Below are positions 8,998 through 17,348 of a DNA stretch of 64,000 nucleotides, in pieces. The translations under genes and the position numbers were made by a program. Origin of the DNA: VAXT01 sp035318925 (GTDB taxonomy: Bacteria; Actinomycetota; Thermoleophilia; Gaiellales; Gaiellaceae). The stretch spans positions 104,416 through 168,415 of the forward strand of contig DATHDS010000012.1 of the NCBI GenBank assembly GCA_035318925.1. The letters run 5' to 3'. Positions within the stretch are counted from its first letter, which is position 1. Each line of letters opens with the position of its first letter. Below the pieces are notes generated by a model. That model was not told where the DNA came from, ran no database searches, and saw only the letters and a list, made by a program, of their open reading frames with translations.

Positions 8998-10239
8998 ATG
9001 GCTGCTCGCTCCAACCCAGGCCCCGGCTTCGGCTTTCCGCCGCCCGACACGGGCAACTTCCTGCTCAACGCGATTAGCCGCGCGCTGATCCTCCTGATCC
9101 GCGTCGAGCGCCGTTTCGACCCGTTCTTCCGGCCCGCCGCAGACAAGGTTCTCCGCGGCCCGTTGTCCAGAGGGGTGACAGCCCTGATCAACTGGCGGCG
9201 CAAGGACGAGGGCCTGAAGATCGCCGAGGAACGGGCCCAGCCGGACGAGGAGGCCCATCTCGACGACATCATCGCGAGCTTCAACGCCCAGATCCGCCGG
9301 CTCTGGCACCCCGGCCACGCCGAGCGTGGCGGGAACACGAAGACGCACGGCATCGTCCGTGCCGAGCTCACCGTCCGCGACGACCTGCCGGAGGCGATGC
9401 GACACGGCATCTTCGCCGAGCCCCGCCGCACGTACCCGGCATGGGTTCGCTACGCAGGCCCCGGCCCGTACGTGCCGCCGGACATCGACGACGTCGGCTT
9501 CCTGAGCATGAGCATCAAGCTGATGGGCGTGCCGGGACCGAAGCTGCTCGACGACGAGCAGCACACGCAGGACTTCCTCGGCATCTCGACGCCGACCTTC
9601 GTCACACCGAACACGAGAGCGAACGCACAGCTCCAGCGCTGGAGCTACAAGAACGCGCAGATCTTCTACTTCCTCAACTTCCGCGAGCCGCACATCCTCG
9701 ACTCGATCATGCAGCTGCTCTGGACGAAGACCCAGACGAGCCCGCTCGAGGGCGACTACTTCAGCTGCGTCCCCTACCTGCTCGGGGAAGGCCAGGCGAT
9801 GCAGTACTCGTTCCGCCCGCGGCTGAAGACGAGGACGCGTGTGCCGCGCCTGCCCCTGCGCCCGCCCGACAACTATCTGCGCGACGCGATGGTCGCGACG
9901 CTCGCGAAGCAGGACGTCGAGTTCGACATCTTGCTCCAGCTCCAGACCGATCCGTTCCGGATGCCGATCGAGCACAACGGCGTGCTCTGGCCGACGAAGC
10001 TCTCACCGCGCGTTCCGGCCGCGGTGCTCAGGATCCCGAAACAGAAGTTCGACTCGCCCGAGCAGCTTGGCTTCGCCAGGATCCTGTCGTTCAACCCATG
10101 GCACTGCGTTCCCGAGCACCGCCCGCTCGGCAACCAGAGCCGCGCTCGGAAGCGGATGTACTTCGAGCTCGCGAAGCTGCGGCAGCAGATGAACGACGTC
10201 GAGCACTACGAACCGACCGGCGACGAGGTCTTTCCTTAG
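8998..10239 (+). CDS. catalase-related heme protein (allene-oxide-synthase-like candidate)
   Basis: A 413-residue protein of the catalase-like fold, shorter than true catalases (about 480-500). A candidate distal heme His117 sits in TKTHGIVRAEL; a Thr precedes the His, as I recall for coral catalase-related allene oxide synthase, where catalases have Val. The proximal heme Tyr388 lies in RARKRMYFELAKLRQQMN, the R-x-x-x-Y arrangement of catalases. The segment aligning by eye with catalase V-G-N-N-T-P reads L-G-I-S-T-P, so the distal Asn seems lost. The protein is cytosolic, with no signal peptide. It lies beside an alpha-dioxygenase-like peroxidase and a DyP, which fits processing of fatty-acid hydroperoxides better than H2O2 removal. 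Family membership is fairly sure; activity is inference. Confidence 0.8.
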   Translation: MAARSNPGPGFGFPPPDTGNFLLNAISRALILLIRVERRFDPFFRPAADKVLRGPLSRGVTALINWRRKDEGLKIAEERAQPDEEAHLDDIIASFNAQIRRLWHPGHAERGGNTKTHGIVRAELTVRDDLPEAMRHGIFAEPRRTYPAWVRYAGPGPYVPPDIDDVGFLSMSIKLMGVPGPKLLDDEQHTQDFLGISTPTFVTPNTRANAQLQRWSYKNAQIFYFLNFREPHILDSIMQLLWTKTQTSPLEGDYFSCVPYLLGEGQAMQYSFRPRLKTRTRVPRLPLRPPDNYLRDAMVATLAKQDVEFDILLQLQTDPFRMPIEHNGVLWPTKLSPRVPAAVLRIPKQKFDSPEQLGFARILSFNPWHCVPEHRPLGNQSRARKRMYFELAKLRQQMNDVEHYEPTGDEVFP

Positions 10240-10248
10240 GCTGCGGAC

Positions 10249-10482
10249 ATGACAACACAATTGGAGAAAGACCTCAGCCCCGAGGGGCGCAAAAAGCGCA
10301 GCGTGGAGCTCGGGCCGCTCTTCACTTCGGGAGCGATCGTGCTCGTCTACGGGCTCCTCCGGCGGAGGAAGCTCGCAGTCGCCGCCGGGATGGGCGCGAT
10401 CTGGCTCGACCAGCGCTCGGAGCTCGGACGCTCCCTGAAGCAGCGAGCTCGAGCTCTGTCAGTGCAGGTGGTCGAGGACTAG
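10249..10482 (+). CDS. small membrane protein of unknown function
   Basis: A 77-residue protein with a charged N-terminus (KDLSPEGRKKR), one or two short hydrophobic stretches (SGAIVLVYGLL and LAVAAGMGAIWL) and a basic C-terminus. It starts 9 bases after the catalase-related gene and is very likely cotranscribed with it. Its TAG stop overlaps the TAG stop of the convergent gene in the palindrome ctag. It is not recognised as a known family. Confidence 0.6.
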   Translation: MTTQLEKDLSPEGRKKRSVELGPLFTSGAIVLVYGLLRRRKLAVAAGMGAIWLDQRSELGRSLKQRARALSVQVVED

Positions 10483-10844
10483 CGGGCGCGGCGGTTCGCG
10501 AGCAGCGCCAGCACGAGGTTGACCGCCGAGATCGTCGTCGCCGTCTTCGCGGCCTTCGGGGGCAGGGCGCCCAGCTTGCCCGCTGTCCACGCCGAGATCG
10601 TGTCCGAGGCGTGGACCAGAGGAGCCTGGCGCACCGCGTGGCGGCGCACCTCGGGGTCGCGCGAGAGCAGGTCGACGCCGATCAGGATCGTCCGGATCCC
10701 GAACATGCGGAACGGGTAGGACATCGGCCCGGCCGCCTCCTCGGCGTCGAGCTTGCGCGACAACATCGACGGCGCCAGGAGCCCCGCCGTGCCGTTGAAG
10801 ATCCGGATGCCCGCGAGCGTGACGCGGGCGAAGCTGCTCACCAT
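10479..10844 (-). CDS. small membrane protein coupled to the peroxidase gene
   Basis: A 121-residue protein with hydrophobic helices near residues 8-25, 45-58 and 103-117, and a motif-like segment PFRMFGIRTILIGVDLLSRDPEVRRHAV. Its ATG overlaps the stop of the upstream alpha-dioxygenase-like gene by one base (TGATG), so the two are translated together. The pattern resembles DUF4267-like small membrane proteins, but I do not claim the family. Context suggests an accessory or anchoring role for the peroxidase. Confidence 0.65.
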   Translation of the reverse strand: MVSSFARVTLAGIRIFNGTAGLLAPSMLSRKLDAEEAAGPMSYPFRMFGIRTILIGVDLLSRDPEVRRHAVRQAPLVHASDTISAWTAGKLGALPPKAAKTATTISAVNLVLALLANRRAR

Positions 10845-12622
10845 CAGCCCGTGCGCACCCAGGGCGCGAACGGATTCTTGACCCCGCGCAGAGCCGGCTT
10901 GAGGTCGGGAAAGTGGCGCAGCAGCACGGAGCGCATCGAGTTCGCCTCCACCCAGTCGATGCCCGCCTGCGTGTACACCTCGGGCCGGTAGTCGCGCGTG
11001 AAGAACCGGTCGCTCTTCAGCCGGCGCGACGCCATCAGGATGAAGACGCGGAAGGCCGTGTCGCTGAACCCGAACCCCTTCGGCTTCGGCTCCACGTAGA
11101 ACCCGATCATCGCGTCGACGCGCTCGACGTCCCCGTAGATCCGCTCGAGCTCGGCAGCCCAGGCGGGGTTGTCGGTCATCTCCTCGAACGTCTTGACGGG
11201 CTCGAGGTGGAAGAGCCGCCGGAACTGGTTGTAGCGCGGCACACCGCGCTCGCGGCTGCGGAGGACGTCGATCGAGGCGAGGTCGATCAGCGACCCGTCC
11301 GGCCGGTCGAAGTGCTGGAGGAACTTCGGGAAGTTGTGGAGCGTGATCGCCCCGGGGTGCAGCGTCCCGAACGAGTACAGGAGATCGGTCATCGACAGCT
11401 CGGACAGCACCTCGCGGACGTGCAGCGCCCCGATCTCGGGCAGGGTCGCGTTCCGCAGCTCGCTGTCGTCCCCGAGCGAGCGGAGGCTGAACTCATCCGG
11501 GATCAGCGGGTGCATCCGGTAGACCGCGACGAACTCCTCGGTCAAGGCGTAGGGAACCCCGTGGTGGTCGGTCGGCGAGCCCGGAATGCCGCGGATGACC
11601 TCGTTCGAGGTCCGCCTGCCGATCAGCTTGTCCAGCCGCTCGCCCAGAAGGCCCCACCAGTTGGTGCGCAGTGCGATCACCGTCGTCGGATGCGCGATGA
11701 TCGCCGGCGTCCAGTCGACGGTGTGGATCTTCGCCATCAGCGCCGAGGTCACCAGCCGAGCCTTGTCGAAGAGGCTCTGGTCGTCGAGCTCCGGGTGCTT
11801 GGCGGCCAGGTGGTCGGCAACCGCGTTGTGCTCGCGCATGAACAGCGAGTGCAGCAGCGCCAGGCCGACCCAGAAGTTCCCGGCGACGCCCGTGAGGTCG
11901 ACGTGCTTCTCGAGATCGGCCGGCGGGAGGCCCGTCTCGTCGATCCGCAGCTTGCCGCCCTCGTGCGTCCGGAGCGCGTCGGCGAACGCGACGTCGCGTC
12001 CGTAGATCTGCGAGCCGTCCCACCAGTGAGTGTCGTCGGTGACGAACGTCGCGGGCCCGTTCGGGTCGGCGCTCGGGTCGCGCCGCGTCCGCGGGATCGT
12101 CATCGGGTGATCCGGCCAGGGGTCGTCGTCTTCGAGCGTGATCTGCCAGGGATCCTTGGGCTCGTTCTTGCCGTGGCTGAACCAGTCGTGCACCTCGAAC
12201 TGGATCCACGCGCCCGCGAGCAGGTTGAGCGTCGTCGCCGGCTGAAACTCGTCGCGCGTCAAGAGCTCGCGGCTGACCAGGCGCGGATTCGGGTCGAGCA
12301 GCGCGTCCGGCGGCTCGGTGTAGGTGTAGCGAAGCGGGACGTTCCGGCCGAACCGGCTGCCGAGGCTCCCCATCAGCGGGTCGTTCAGGTCGTTGAACGA
12401 GCCGTCGAGCGTGCGCGCGGTCCGGTAGCGCTCGTGCGCCGAGACGTCGGGGCGGTCGAGCTCGCCCCGGCCCGTGTCGTAGAGGTTCTCCTCGCGCAGG
12501 CGGTCGCGAAGGCCGATCAGAGTCAGCATCGCAATCGGCAGCGGGAGCCGGTCCCAGCCGATCCGCTTGTCGAGCATCTCGGAAAAGCCGTCGAACAGGG
12601 ATGAGAGCGGCGAGCCGGGCAA
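10844..12622 (-). CDS. fatty-acid alpha-dioxygenase-like heme peroxidase
   Basis: A 592-residue member of the animal-peroxidase/cyclooxygenase superfamily. Distal His145 lies in WIQFEVHDWFSHG. The pair Tyr368-x-x-His371 in YRMHPLIPDEF matches the catalytic Tyr plus proximal His of cyclooxygenases and plant alpha-dioxygenases. Blocks RTLDGSFNDLNDPLMGSLG, FGRN and DRFFTRDYRPEVYT closely resemble plant pathogen-inducible oxygenase. The family adds O2 to the alpha-carbon of fatty acids, giving 2-hydroperoxides that decay to shortened aldehydes. The start is TTG at 12622, 8 bases after an aaaggag ribosome site; the open frame upstream looks non-coding. No signal peptide is seen. It is coupled to the small membrane protein downstream. 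Confidence 0.88.
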   Translation of the reverse strand: MPGSPLSSLFDGFSEMLDKRIGWDRLPLPIAMLTLIGLRDRLREENLYDTGRGELDRPDVSAHERYRTARTLDGSFNDLNDPLMGSLGSRFGRNVPLRYTYTEPPDALLDPNPRLVSRELLTRDEFQPATTLNLLAGAWIQFEVHDWFSHGKNEPKDPWQITLEDDDPWPDHPMTIPRTRRDPSADPNGPATFVTDDTHWWDGSQIYGRDVAFADALRTHEGGKLRIDETGLPPADLEKHVDLTGVAGNFWVGLALLHSLFMREHNAVADHLAAKHPELDDQSLFDKARLVTSALMAKIHTVDWTPAIIAHPTTVIALRTNWWGLLGERLDKLIGRRTSNEVIRGIPGSPTDHHGVPYALTEEFVAVYRMHPLIPDEFSLRSLGDDSELRNATLPEIGALHVREVLSELSMTDLLYSFGTLHPGAITLHNFPKFLQHFDRPDGSLIDLASIDVLRSRERGVPRYNQFRRLFHLEPVKTFEEMTDNPAWAAELERIYGDVERVDAMIGFYVEPKPKGFGFSDTAFRVFILMASRRLKSDRFFTRDYRPEVYTQAGIDWVEANSMRSVLLRHFPDLKPALRGVKNPFAPWVRTG

Positions 12623-12789
12623 GTCGAAGGCTCCTTTCACCGGAGGGAAGCGACGGCCGCTCGCCGCGGGACGTGCCCGATGTAAGCATTCCCCGCGAAA
12701 CACGTCAACGGGGTGCCGCTTGGCTGATGGCGTCCGCAGTGTTAGGTTCGAGGGGCGGCCCAGCTCCCCGACCCGAAGGGAGCCAGTCC

Positions 12790-13227
12790 ATGGTTGTCGA
12801 TGTGCCGCAGCTACTCGAGATGTCCCCGGACGAGCTCGACACGCTCTTCCGAGAGAGCGCCGCGGGCGCGATCCCCGTCGGCCGGACGAAAGGGACGGTC
12901 CTCGTCGCTCCCGGGACGGAGGTCGCCTGGCCCGCGAAGAAGCTGATCCACTGGCTCGCCTGGCGCGGAAAGATCTTCAATCCGCAGAGGGGCGACCTGC
13001 TGAACATCGTCTCGATGTTCGGCGTCAAAGCCGTCCGGGCCAACGTCTACAAGGACCCGAGCTGGCTCGACCAGGCCGAGACGATCGTGCTCGACTACTC
13101 GAAGACATCGCGGATCGCGCACAAGGTCAGAGACGAGATCCGCGAGGTCTCGCCGGGGGTCTATCTCGGGCTCGTCTACTGGGGGCGGAACCGGATCCTG
13201 TACTTCACCCTGACCTCGACGAGCTGA
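12790..13227 (+). CDS. conserved protein of unknown function next to heme peroxidases
   Basis: A 145-residue soluble protein. Conserved-looking blocks are GRTKGTVLVAPGTE, LAWRGKIFNP, VSMFGVKAVRANVYKDPSWLD, ETIVLDYSKTS and VYLGLVYWGRNRILYFTL. The alternating strand pattern suggests a beta-rich fold of lipocalin or similar type, possibly a lipid or heme carrier, but this is not established. It is transcribed divergently from the alpha-dioxygenase-like gene across about 167 bases. It starts at ATG after a gggagcc site and leads a four-gene run that ends with the DyP peroxidase and a membrane protein. Confidence 0.7.
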   Translation: MVVDVPQLLEMSPDELDTLFRESAAGAIPVGRTKGTVLVAPGTEVAWPAKKLIHWLAWRGKIFNPQRGDLLNIVSMFGVKAVRANVYKDPSWLDQAETIVLDYSKTSRIAHKVRDEIREVSPGVYLGLVYWGRNRILYFTLTSTS

Positions 13228-13234
13228 GCTTTCG

Positions 13235-14509
13235 GTGCCGCATCAGGTCGCATTGACGCTCGTCGCCCAGGTCCGGCCGGGCCAGGTCGAGAGCCTCCAG
13301 GAGCTCCTGAAGACGATGGGCGACGGAGTCGCGAACGGCTCGGTGGTCGACCTCGGCGCGCTCGACGGCGTGCACTTCGCGCGCTTCATCGTGCTCGAGG
13401 AGGCGACCGACCTTCGCGGCGAGCCGCTGCCGGCGTCGCTCCTCTACCTGAGCGACCTCGATGTCTCGCGGGAGCATCATCTCGGCCAGCTCGTCGACCA
13501 GTCCGGCGAGGGGCTCGACCGGCTCTTCGAGCACTGCGAGGGCTATCCCGAAGAGAGGAAGCGGACGCGCGAAACGCGCCTCGACTACTTGCGGCGCCAC
13601 CGCGTCAAGGAGCAGGCCTTCTACGTCAACACCGTCGGGCGCACGCGCCACCAGATCCGCGAGGAGGCCGAGCTGCGTGACCGGCTCGAGGACTTTCTCG
13701 ACGGTGCCGACCACCTGCGGCGCCAGGACCCGGCCGAGATCCGGCGCTCGGTGCTCGAGCACGTCGAGGCCGACCGCACGCTCAGCCGGGCGCTGAGCCC
13801 GCCCGCGGGGCTCGACCTCGGCTTCCGGCTGCGCGAGCTCGGGCACCTGCTCGTCGTGGCGCTGCTCGTGCTCGTGCTCTTGCCGCTCCTGCTCCTCGCC
13901 GCCCCGTTCTTCCTCGTCCTGCTGCGCCGGCACGAGCGCAGAGACAAGGCGCCGCACGTGAAAGCGCCCGTCGAGGTCGTCCAGGAGCTCGCGGCGCTCG
14001 AGGACCACGTCGTCCAGAACCCGTTCACGGCGCTCGGCTTCGTCAAGCCGGGCCTCTTCCGGCGCCTGACGCTGACCGGGGTGCTGTACGCGATCAACTA
14101 CGTGACGAGGCACGTCTTCAACCGCGGCAACCTGGCCGGTGTGAAGACGATTCACTTCGCGCGCTGGGTCTTCCTCGACGACAAGCGCCGCGTGATCTTC
14201 GCCAGCAACTACGACGGCAGCCTCGAGAGCTACATGGACGACTTCATCGACAAGATCGCGTGGGGGCTCAACATCGTCTTCAGCAACGGCCACGGCTATC
14301 CGAACGCCCGCTTCCTGATCGCCGACGGCTGCCGCGACGAGCTCGCGTTCAAGGACTACCTGCGCCTGCACCAGGTGCCGACGCGGGTGTGGTACTCCGC
14401 CTACGACCAGCTCAGCTGCGCCAACATCGCGAACAACGCGCGGATTCGCGCCGGGCTGCGCGGCGAGCCCGGCCGCGAGACGACCGAGCAGTGGGTGCAG
14501 GCGCTGTGA
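13235..14509 (+). CDS. membrane protein with an internally duplicated HFAR domain
   Basis: A 424-residue protein starting at GTG, 7 bases after the previous gene. One very hydrophobic segment (about residues 202-230) separates two soluble halves. The halves repeat each other: HFARFIVLEE (from His47), a strand, a helix and EGYPEER in the first; HFARWVFLDD (from His307), FASNYDGSLESYMDDF and HGYPNAR in the second. The pattern suggests a duplicated ferredoxin-like barrel domain, the fold also used by DyP peroxidases. It overlaps the DyP gene by four bases (GTGA). It is not a family I can name; it could anchor the DyP or handle its substrate. Confidence 0.75.
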   Translation: MPHQVALTLVAQVRPGQVESLQELLKTMGDGVANGSVVDLGALDGVHFARFIVLEEATDLRGEPLPASLLYLSDLDVSREHHLGQLVDQSGEGLDRLFEHCEGYPEERKRTRETRLDYLRRHRVKEQAFYVNTVGRTRHQIREEAELRDRLEDFLDGADHLRRQDPAEIRRSVLEHVEADRTLSRALSPPAGLDLGFRLRELGHLLVVALLVLVLLPLLLLAAPFFLVLLRRHERRDKAPHVKAPVEVVQELAALEDHVVQNPFTALGFVKPGLFRRLTLTGVLYAINYVTRHVFNRGNLAGVKTIHFARWVFLDDKRRVIFASNYDGSLESYMDDFIDKIAWGLNIVFSNGHGYPNARFLIADGCRDELAFKDYLRLHQVPTRVWYSAYDQLSCANIANNARIRAGLRGEPGRETTEQWVQAL

Positions 14510-15873
14510 GCGCGCCCGAGCTGAACGACGTGCAGGGCCTCGTCGCCCGCGGCTACGGCAACCTGCCCTCGGCCCAGTTCCTGCTCGTCGGAATCGACGA
14601 CGGCGCCGCCGGCCGGGCCTGGCTCGGCGCCGTCGCGGGCAGCCTGACGACCGCCGAGCGCAGCCCGGAAGGACAGGCGGTGAACCTCGCGCTCACGAGC
14701 TCCGGGCTCGCGAAGCTCGGTCTCGACGCGGCGACCGTCGGCCTCTTCTCCACCGAGTTCGCCGACGGGATGGCCTCAGCGCACCAGAGCCGCGCGCTCG
14801 GCGACATCGACGAGAACGCCCCGGAGCACTGGGCCTGGGGCGGCCCCGGGACGCCCGAGGTCGACGCGGTGCTGCTCCTCTACGCCTCCGACGACCCGGC
14901 TCTGGCCCGCCTCGAGCGCGAGCAGGCCGGCGAGCTCGGCGCGGGGCTGCGGGTCCTCGCCAGACTCGAGACCTCGAACCTCGATGGCCACGAGCCGTTC
15001 GGCTTCCGCGACGGCATCTCACAACCGTTCGTCGAGGGCCTCTCGAAGAAGGGCCCGCCCGAGACGACGCTGCGCTTCGGCGAGTTCGTGCTGGGCTACC
15101 CGAACGAGTACGGCCGCTACACCGATCAGCCGCTCCTCGACGCCCATCCCGAGCTCGCGCGCAACGGCTCCTACCTCGTCTTCCGCCAGTTGCGCCAGGA
15201 CGTCCACGGCTTCTGGAGGTTCGTCGACGAGGCGTCGAGGAACCCGGACGGGAGCTCCGACCCGGTCCGCCGGCTCCGGCTCGCGGCGAAGATGGTCGGA
15301 CGCTGGCCCGGCGGCGCACCGCTCGTGATCGCACCCGACGGCGACGACCCCGCGCTCGCGGAGGCGAACGACTTCGCCTACTTCCAGGACGATCGCCACG
15401 GCACTCGCTGCCCGATTGGCTCGCACATCCGGCGCGCGAATCCGCGAGACTCCCTCGATCCGAAACCGGGAACGGCACAATCGTGGGCGATCAACCGGCG
15501 CCACCGGATCCTGCGCCGCGGCCGCGAGTACGGTGAGGAGGAGCTCCTGAGACCCGACAAGGCGTTACTCGTAGACGCCGCGATTTCCGGCGAGCGCGGG
15601 CTCCATTTCATCTGCCTGAACGGGAACATCTCGCGCCAGTTCGAGTTCGTGAACGACACCTGGCTGAACAGCCCGAAGTTCGCGGGGCTCTACGACGACG
15701 CCGACCCGCTCGTCGCGCCGTCGAGCCCGCACGGCGGGACCTTCACCGTTCAGTCGAGCTCCGTCCGCGAGCGGGTGAGCGAGGTGCCTCGATTCGTCTC
15801 GGTCCGGGGCGGAGCGTACTTCTTCATGCCCGGGCTCGCCGCGACGCGCTCCCTGGCGAGGCTCGGAGGCTGA
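14506..15873 (+). CDS. DyP-type heme peroxidase
   Basis: A 455-residue dye-decolourising-type peroxidase. The defining GXXDG motif is GFRDG (residues 166-170, distal Asp169), and the proximal heme His is His307 in CPIGSHIRRANPRD. Other family blocks are FGEFVLGYPNEY, NGSYLVFRQLRQDVHGFW and FVNDTWLNS. No Tat or Sec signal is visible, so it is probably cytoplasmic or membrane-associated through its partner. The GTG start overlaps the upstream gene (GTGA) and the stop overlaps the next start (TGATG), so three genes are translationally coupled. Length and motif order fit the larger C/D-like DyP group. Confidence 0.93.
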   Translation: MSAPELNDVQGLVARGYGNLPSAQFLLVGIDDGAAGRAWLGAVAGSLTTAERSPEGQAVNLALTSSGLAKLGLDAATVGLFSTEFADGMASAHQSRALGDIDENAPEHWAWGGPGTPEVDAVLLLYASDDPALARLEREQAGELGAGLRVLARLETSNLDGHEPFGFRDGISQPFVEGLSKKGPPETTLRFGEFVLGYPNEYGRYTDQPLLDAHPELARNGSYLVFRQLRQDVHGFWRFVDEASRNPDGSSDPVRRLRLAAKMVGRWPGGAPLVIAPDGDDPALAEANDFAYFQDDRHGTRCPIGSHIRRANPRDSLDPKPGTAQSWAINRRHRILRRGREYGEEELLRPDKALLVDAAISGERGLHFICLNGNISRQFEFVNDTWLNSPKFAGLYDDADPLVAPSSPHGGTFTVQSSSVRERVSEVPRFVSVRGGAYFFMPGLAATRSLARLGG

Positions 15874-16343
15874 TGGACCCCGACGACCGTCTCCGGCTCG
15901 ACTACGAGCAGACGACGCAGCTGCTCCGCACGCTGACGGACATCCGCTTCAAGCTGATCGCGTTCGTGCCGACGTTCGCGGGCGCGTCGGTCGGCTTCTT
16001 CGCTCACCCCCGGGCGGCGGTGGAGCTGATCGCCATCGGCGTGCTCGGCCTGGTCGCGACGCTCGGGATCCATCTCTACGAGCTGCGGAACTCACAGCTC
16101 TACGCGGCAGCAGCCGGACGCGCGAAGGAGCTCGAGCGGCAGCTCCAGCTTTCGGGCGGAGGGCTGAACGCGCACGATTCCGGCCTCGCCCTGGTCTACG
16201 GAGCCGCGCTGGCGGGCTGGAGCTACATCGTCGCCTGGGGCGTCCTGCGCGAGATCGGCCTCGACAGCGCGAGAGGAGTTGGCCTCGCAATCGGCGGCGC
16301 AGTCGGCGCGTTCGTCATCGCACAGGGCCAGCGCCCGGGTTAG
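15873..16343 (+). CDS. small membrane protein coupled to DyP
   Basis: A 156-residue protein with four predicted helices: FKLIAFVPTFAGASVGFF, AVELIAIGVLGLVATLGIHLYE, LALVYGAALAGWSYIVAWGVL and GVGLAIGGAVGAFVIA. The N-terminus is soluble (DPDDRLRLDYEQTTQLLRTLTDIR). Its ATG overlaps the DyP stop (TGATG), the third such junction in this neighbourhood. No family recognised. Confidence 0.7.
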   Translation: MDPDDRLRLDYEQTTQLLRTLTDIRFKLIAFVPTFAGASVGFFAHPRAAVELIAIGVLGLVATLGIHLYELRNSQLYAAAAGRAKELERQLQLSGGGLNAHDSGLALVYGAALAGWSYIVAWGVLREIGLDSARGVGLAIGGAVGAFVIAQGQRPG

Positions 16344-16398
16344 AGACGCATCGGGCTACGGCAGTCAAGTCGAACGCGTGAGCTGCCGATTCGATCCC

Positions 16399-17304
16399 AT
16401 GGTCAGTCGCCGCCTCTTCGTCGTCAGTCTCCTGGCGCTTGCTTCACTCACATTCGGCGCCGGCGCTCTCGCTCATGACGCCGCAGCGCCTGTCGTAACG
16501 CTGATTGCCCCCGCGAGCGGTGCGACGTTCAAGCTGACAAGCCTGCCCAAGGACACTCCGCTCTTCAGCTGGCGCGTCGACTACCCGACACCGCCGGGCC
16601 AAGCGGTCCATGTGGCCCTGGAGGTCTCGACCGACCCGACCTTCGCCGCCGGCGCCTACAACACCAGCCGCGGTTGTGAGCCGGCCGACCTTGCGTGCTT
16701 CACGAGCCTGAAAGCGCAGGCGGATTGGTTCCGGTATGCCGATGCGTGTCTGGCCACCTCTCGGCCGCCTGACTGTGCGACCCGACAGCAGGGCGCGCCG
16801 ATCACCTTCTACTGGCGCGTGAGCGTCACGTGGGCGAGCGGCCAACCCCCGGCCTCCGCAACCGGCTCGTTCAGAGGCCAGCCATTCCCCGATAGCGACC
16901 ATGACGGCATCCTCGATCCGCGCGACAACTGTCCCAGGGTTGCCAACCGCGACCAGCGCAACTCCGACGGGAGCAAGCTCGGCGATGCCTGCGAGCGTGA
17001 TCGGACACCGCCGAGGGTGCGTGTGTCGCCCGCAACCCTGACCCGCGGTCGGTGGGGCCGAGTCAACATCCACATGGGCGACACGCGATCGGGCATCGTC
17101 AAGATCGACGCCGGCCTCTACCGCGGATCTCGCCGGTTGACACATCTGGCCCTCACCGTGATGACGGCCCGCTTCGAGACCACCTACTACTACAGGCTCT
17201 TCATCCCGCGATCCGCGCCGGCGGGTGCCTACCGCGTCTGCCTCCGTGTCACCGACCTGAGCCGAAACTCCACCCGTCGTTGTGCGCCCGTTCGGGTGCG
17301 CTAG
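16399..17304 (+). CDS. secreted protein with thrombospondin type-3-like repeat
   Basis: A 301-residue exported protein. A signal peptide (MVSRRLFVVSLLALASLTFGAGALA) is followed by an Ig/fibronectin-like region (PVVTLIAPASGATF, LFSWRVDYPTPPGQAVHVALEVSTDPTF, ITFYWRVSVTW). A calcium-binding TSP3-like unit (DSDHDGILDPRDNCP, about residues 171-185) follows, and the C-terminal domain ends AYRVCLRVTDLSRNSTRRCAPVRVR. The ATG at 16399 is chosen because the hydrophobic signal starts there. The next gene downstream is a paralogue. Likely cell-surface or extracellular; ligand unknown. Confidence 0.75.
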   Translation: MVSRRLFVVSLLALASLTFGAGALAHDAAAPVVTLIAPASGATFKLTSLPKDTPLFSWRVDYPTPPGQAVHVALEVSTDPTFAAGAYNTSRGCEPADLACFTSLKAQADWFRYADACLATSRPPDCATRQQGAPITFYWRVSVTWASGQPPASATGSFRGQPFPDSDHDGILDPRDNCPRVANRDQRNSDGSKLGDACERDRTPPRVRVSPATLTRGRWGRVNIHMGDTRSGIVKIDAGLYRGSRRLTHLALTVMTARFETTYYYRLFIPRSAPAGAYRVCLRVTDLSRNSTRRCAPVRVR

Positions 17305-17348
17305 CGAGAGCCCTCGTCCGAGCGATCCGGCGCCGGCCAGCAAGGCCG

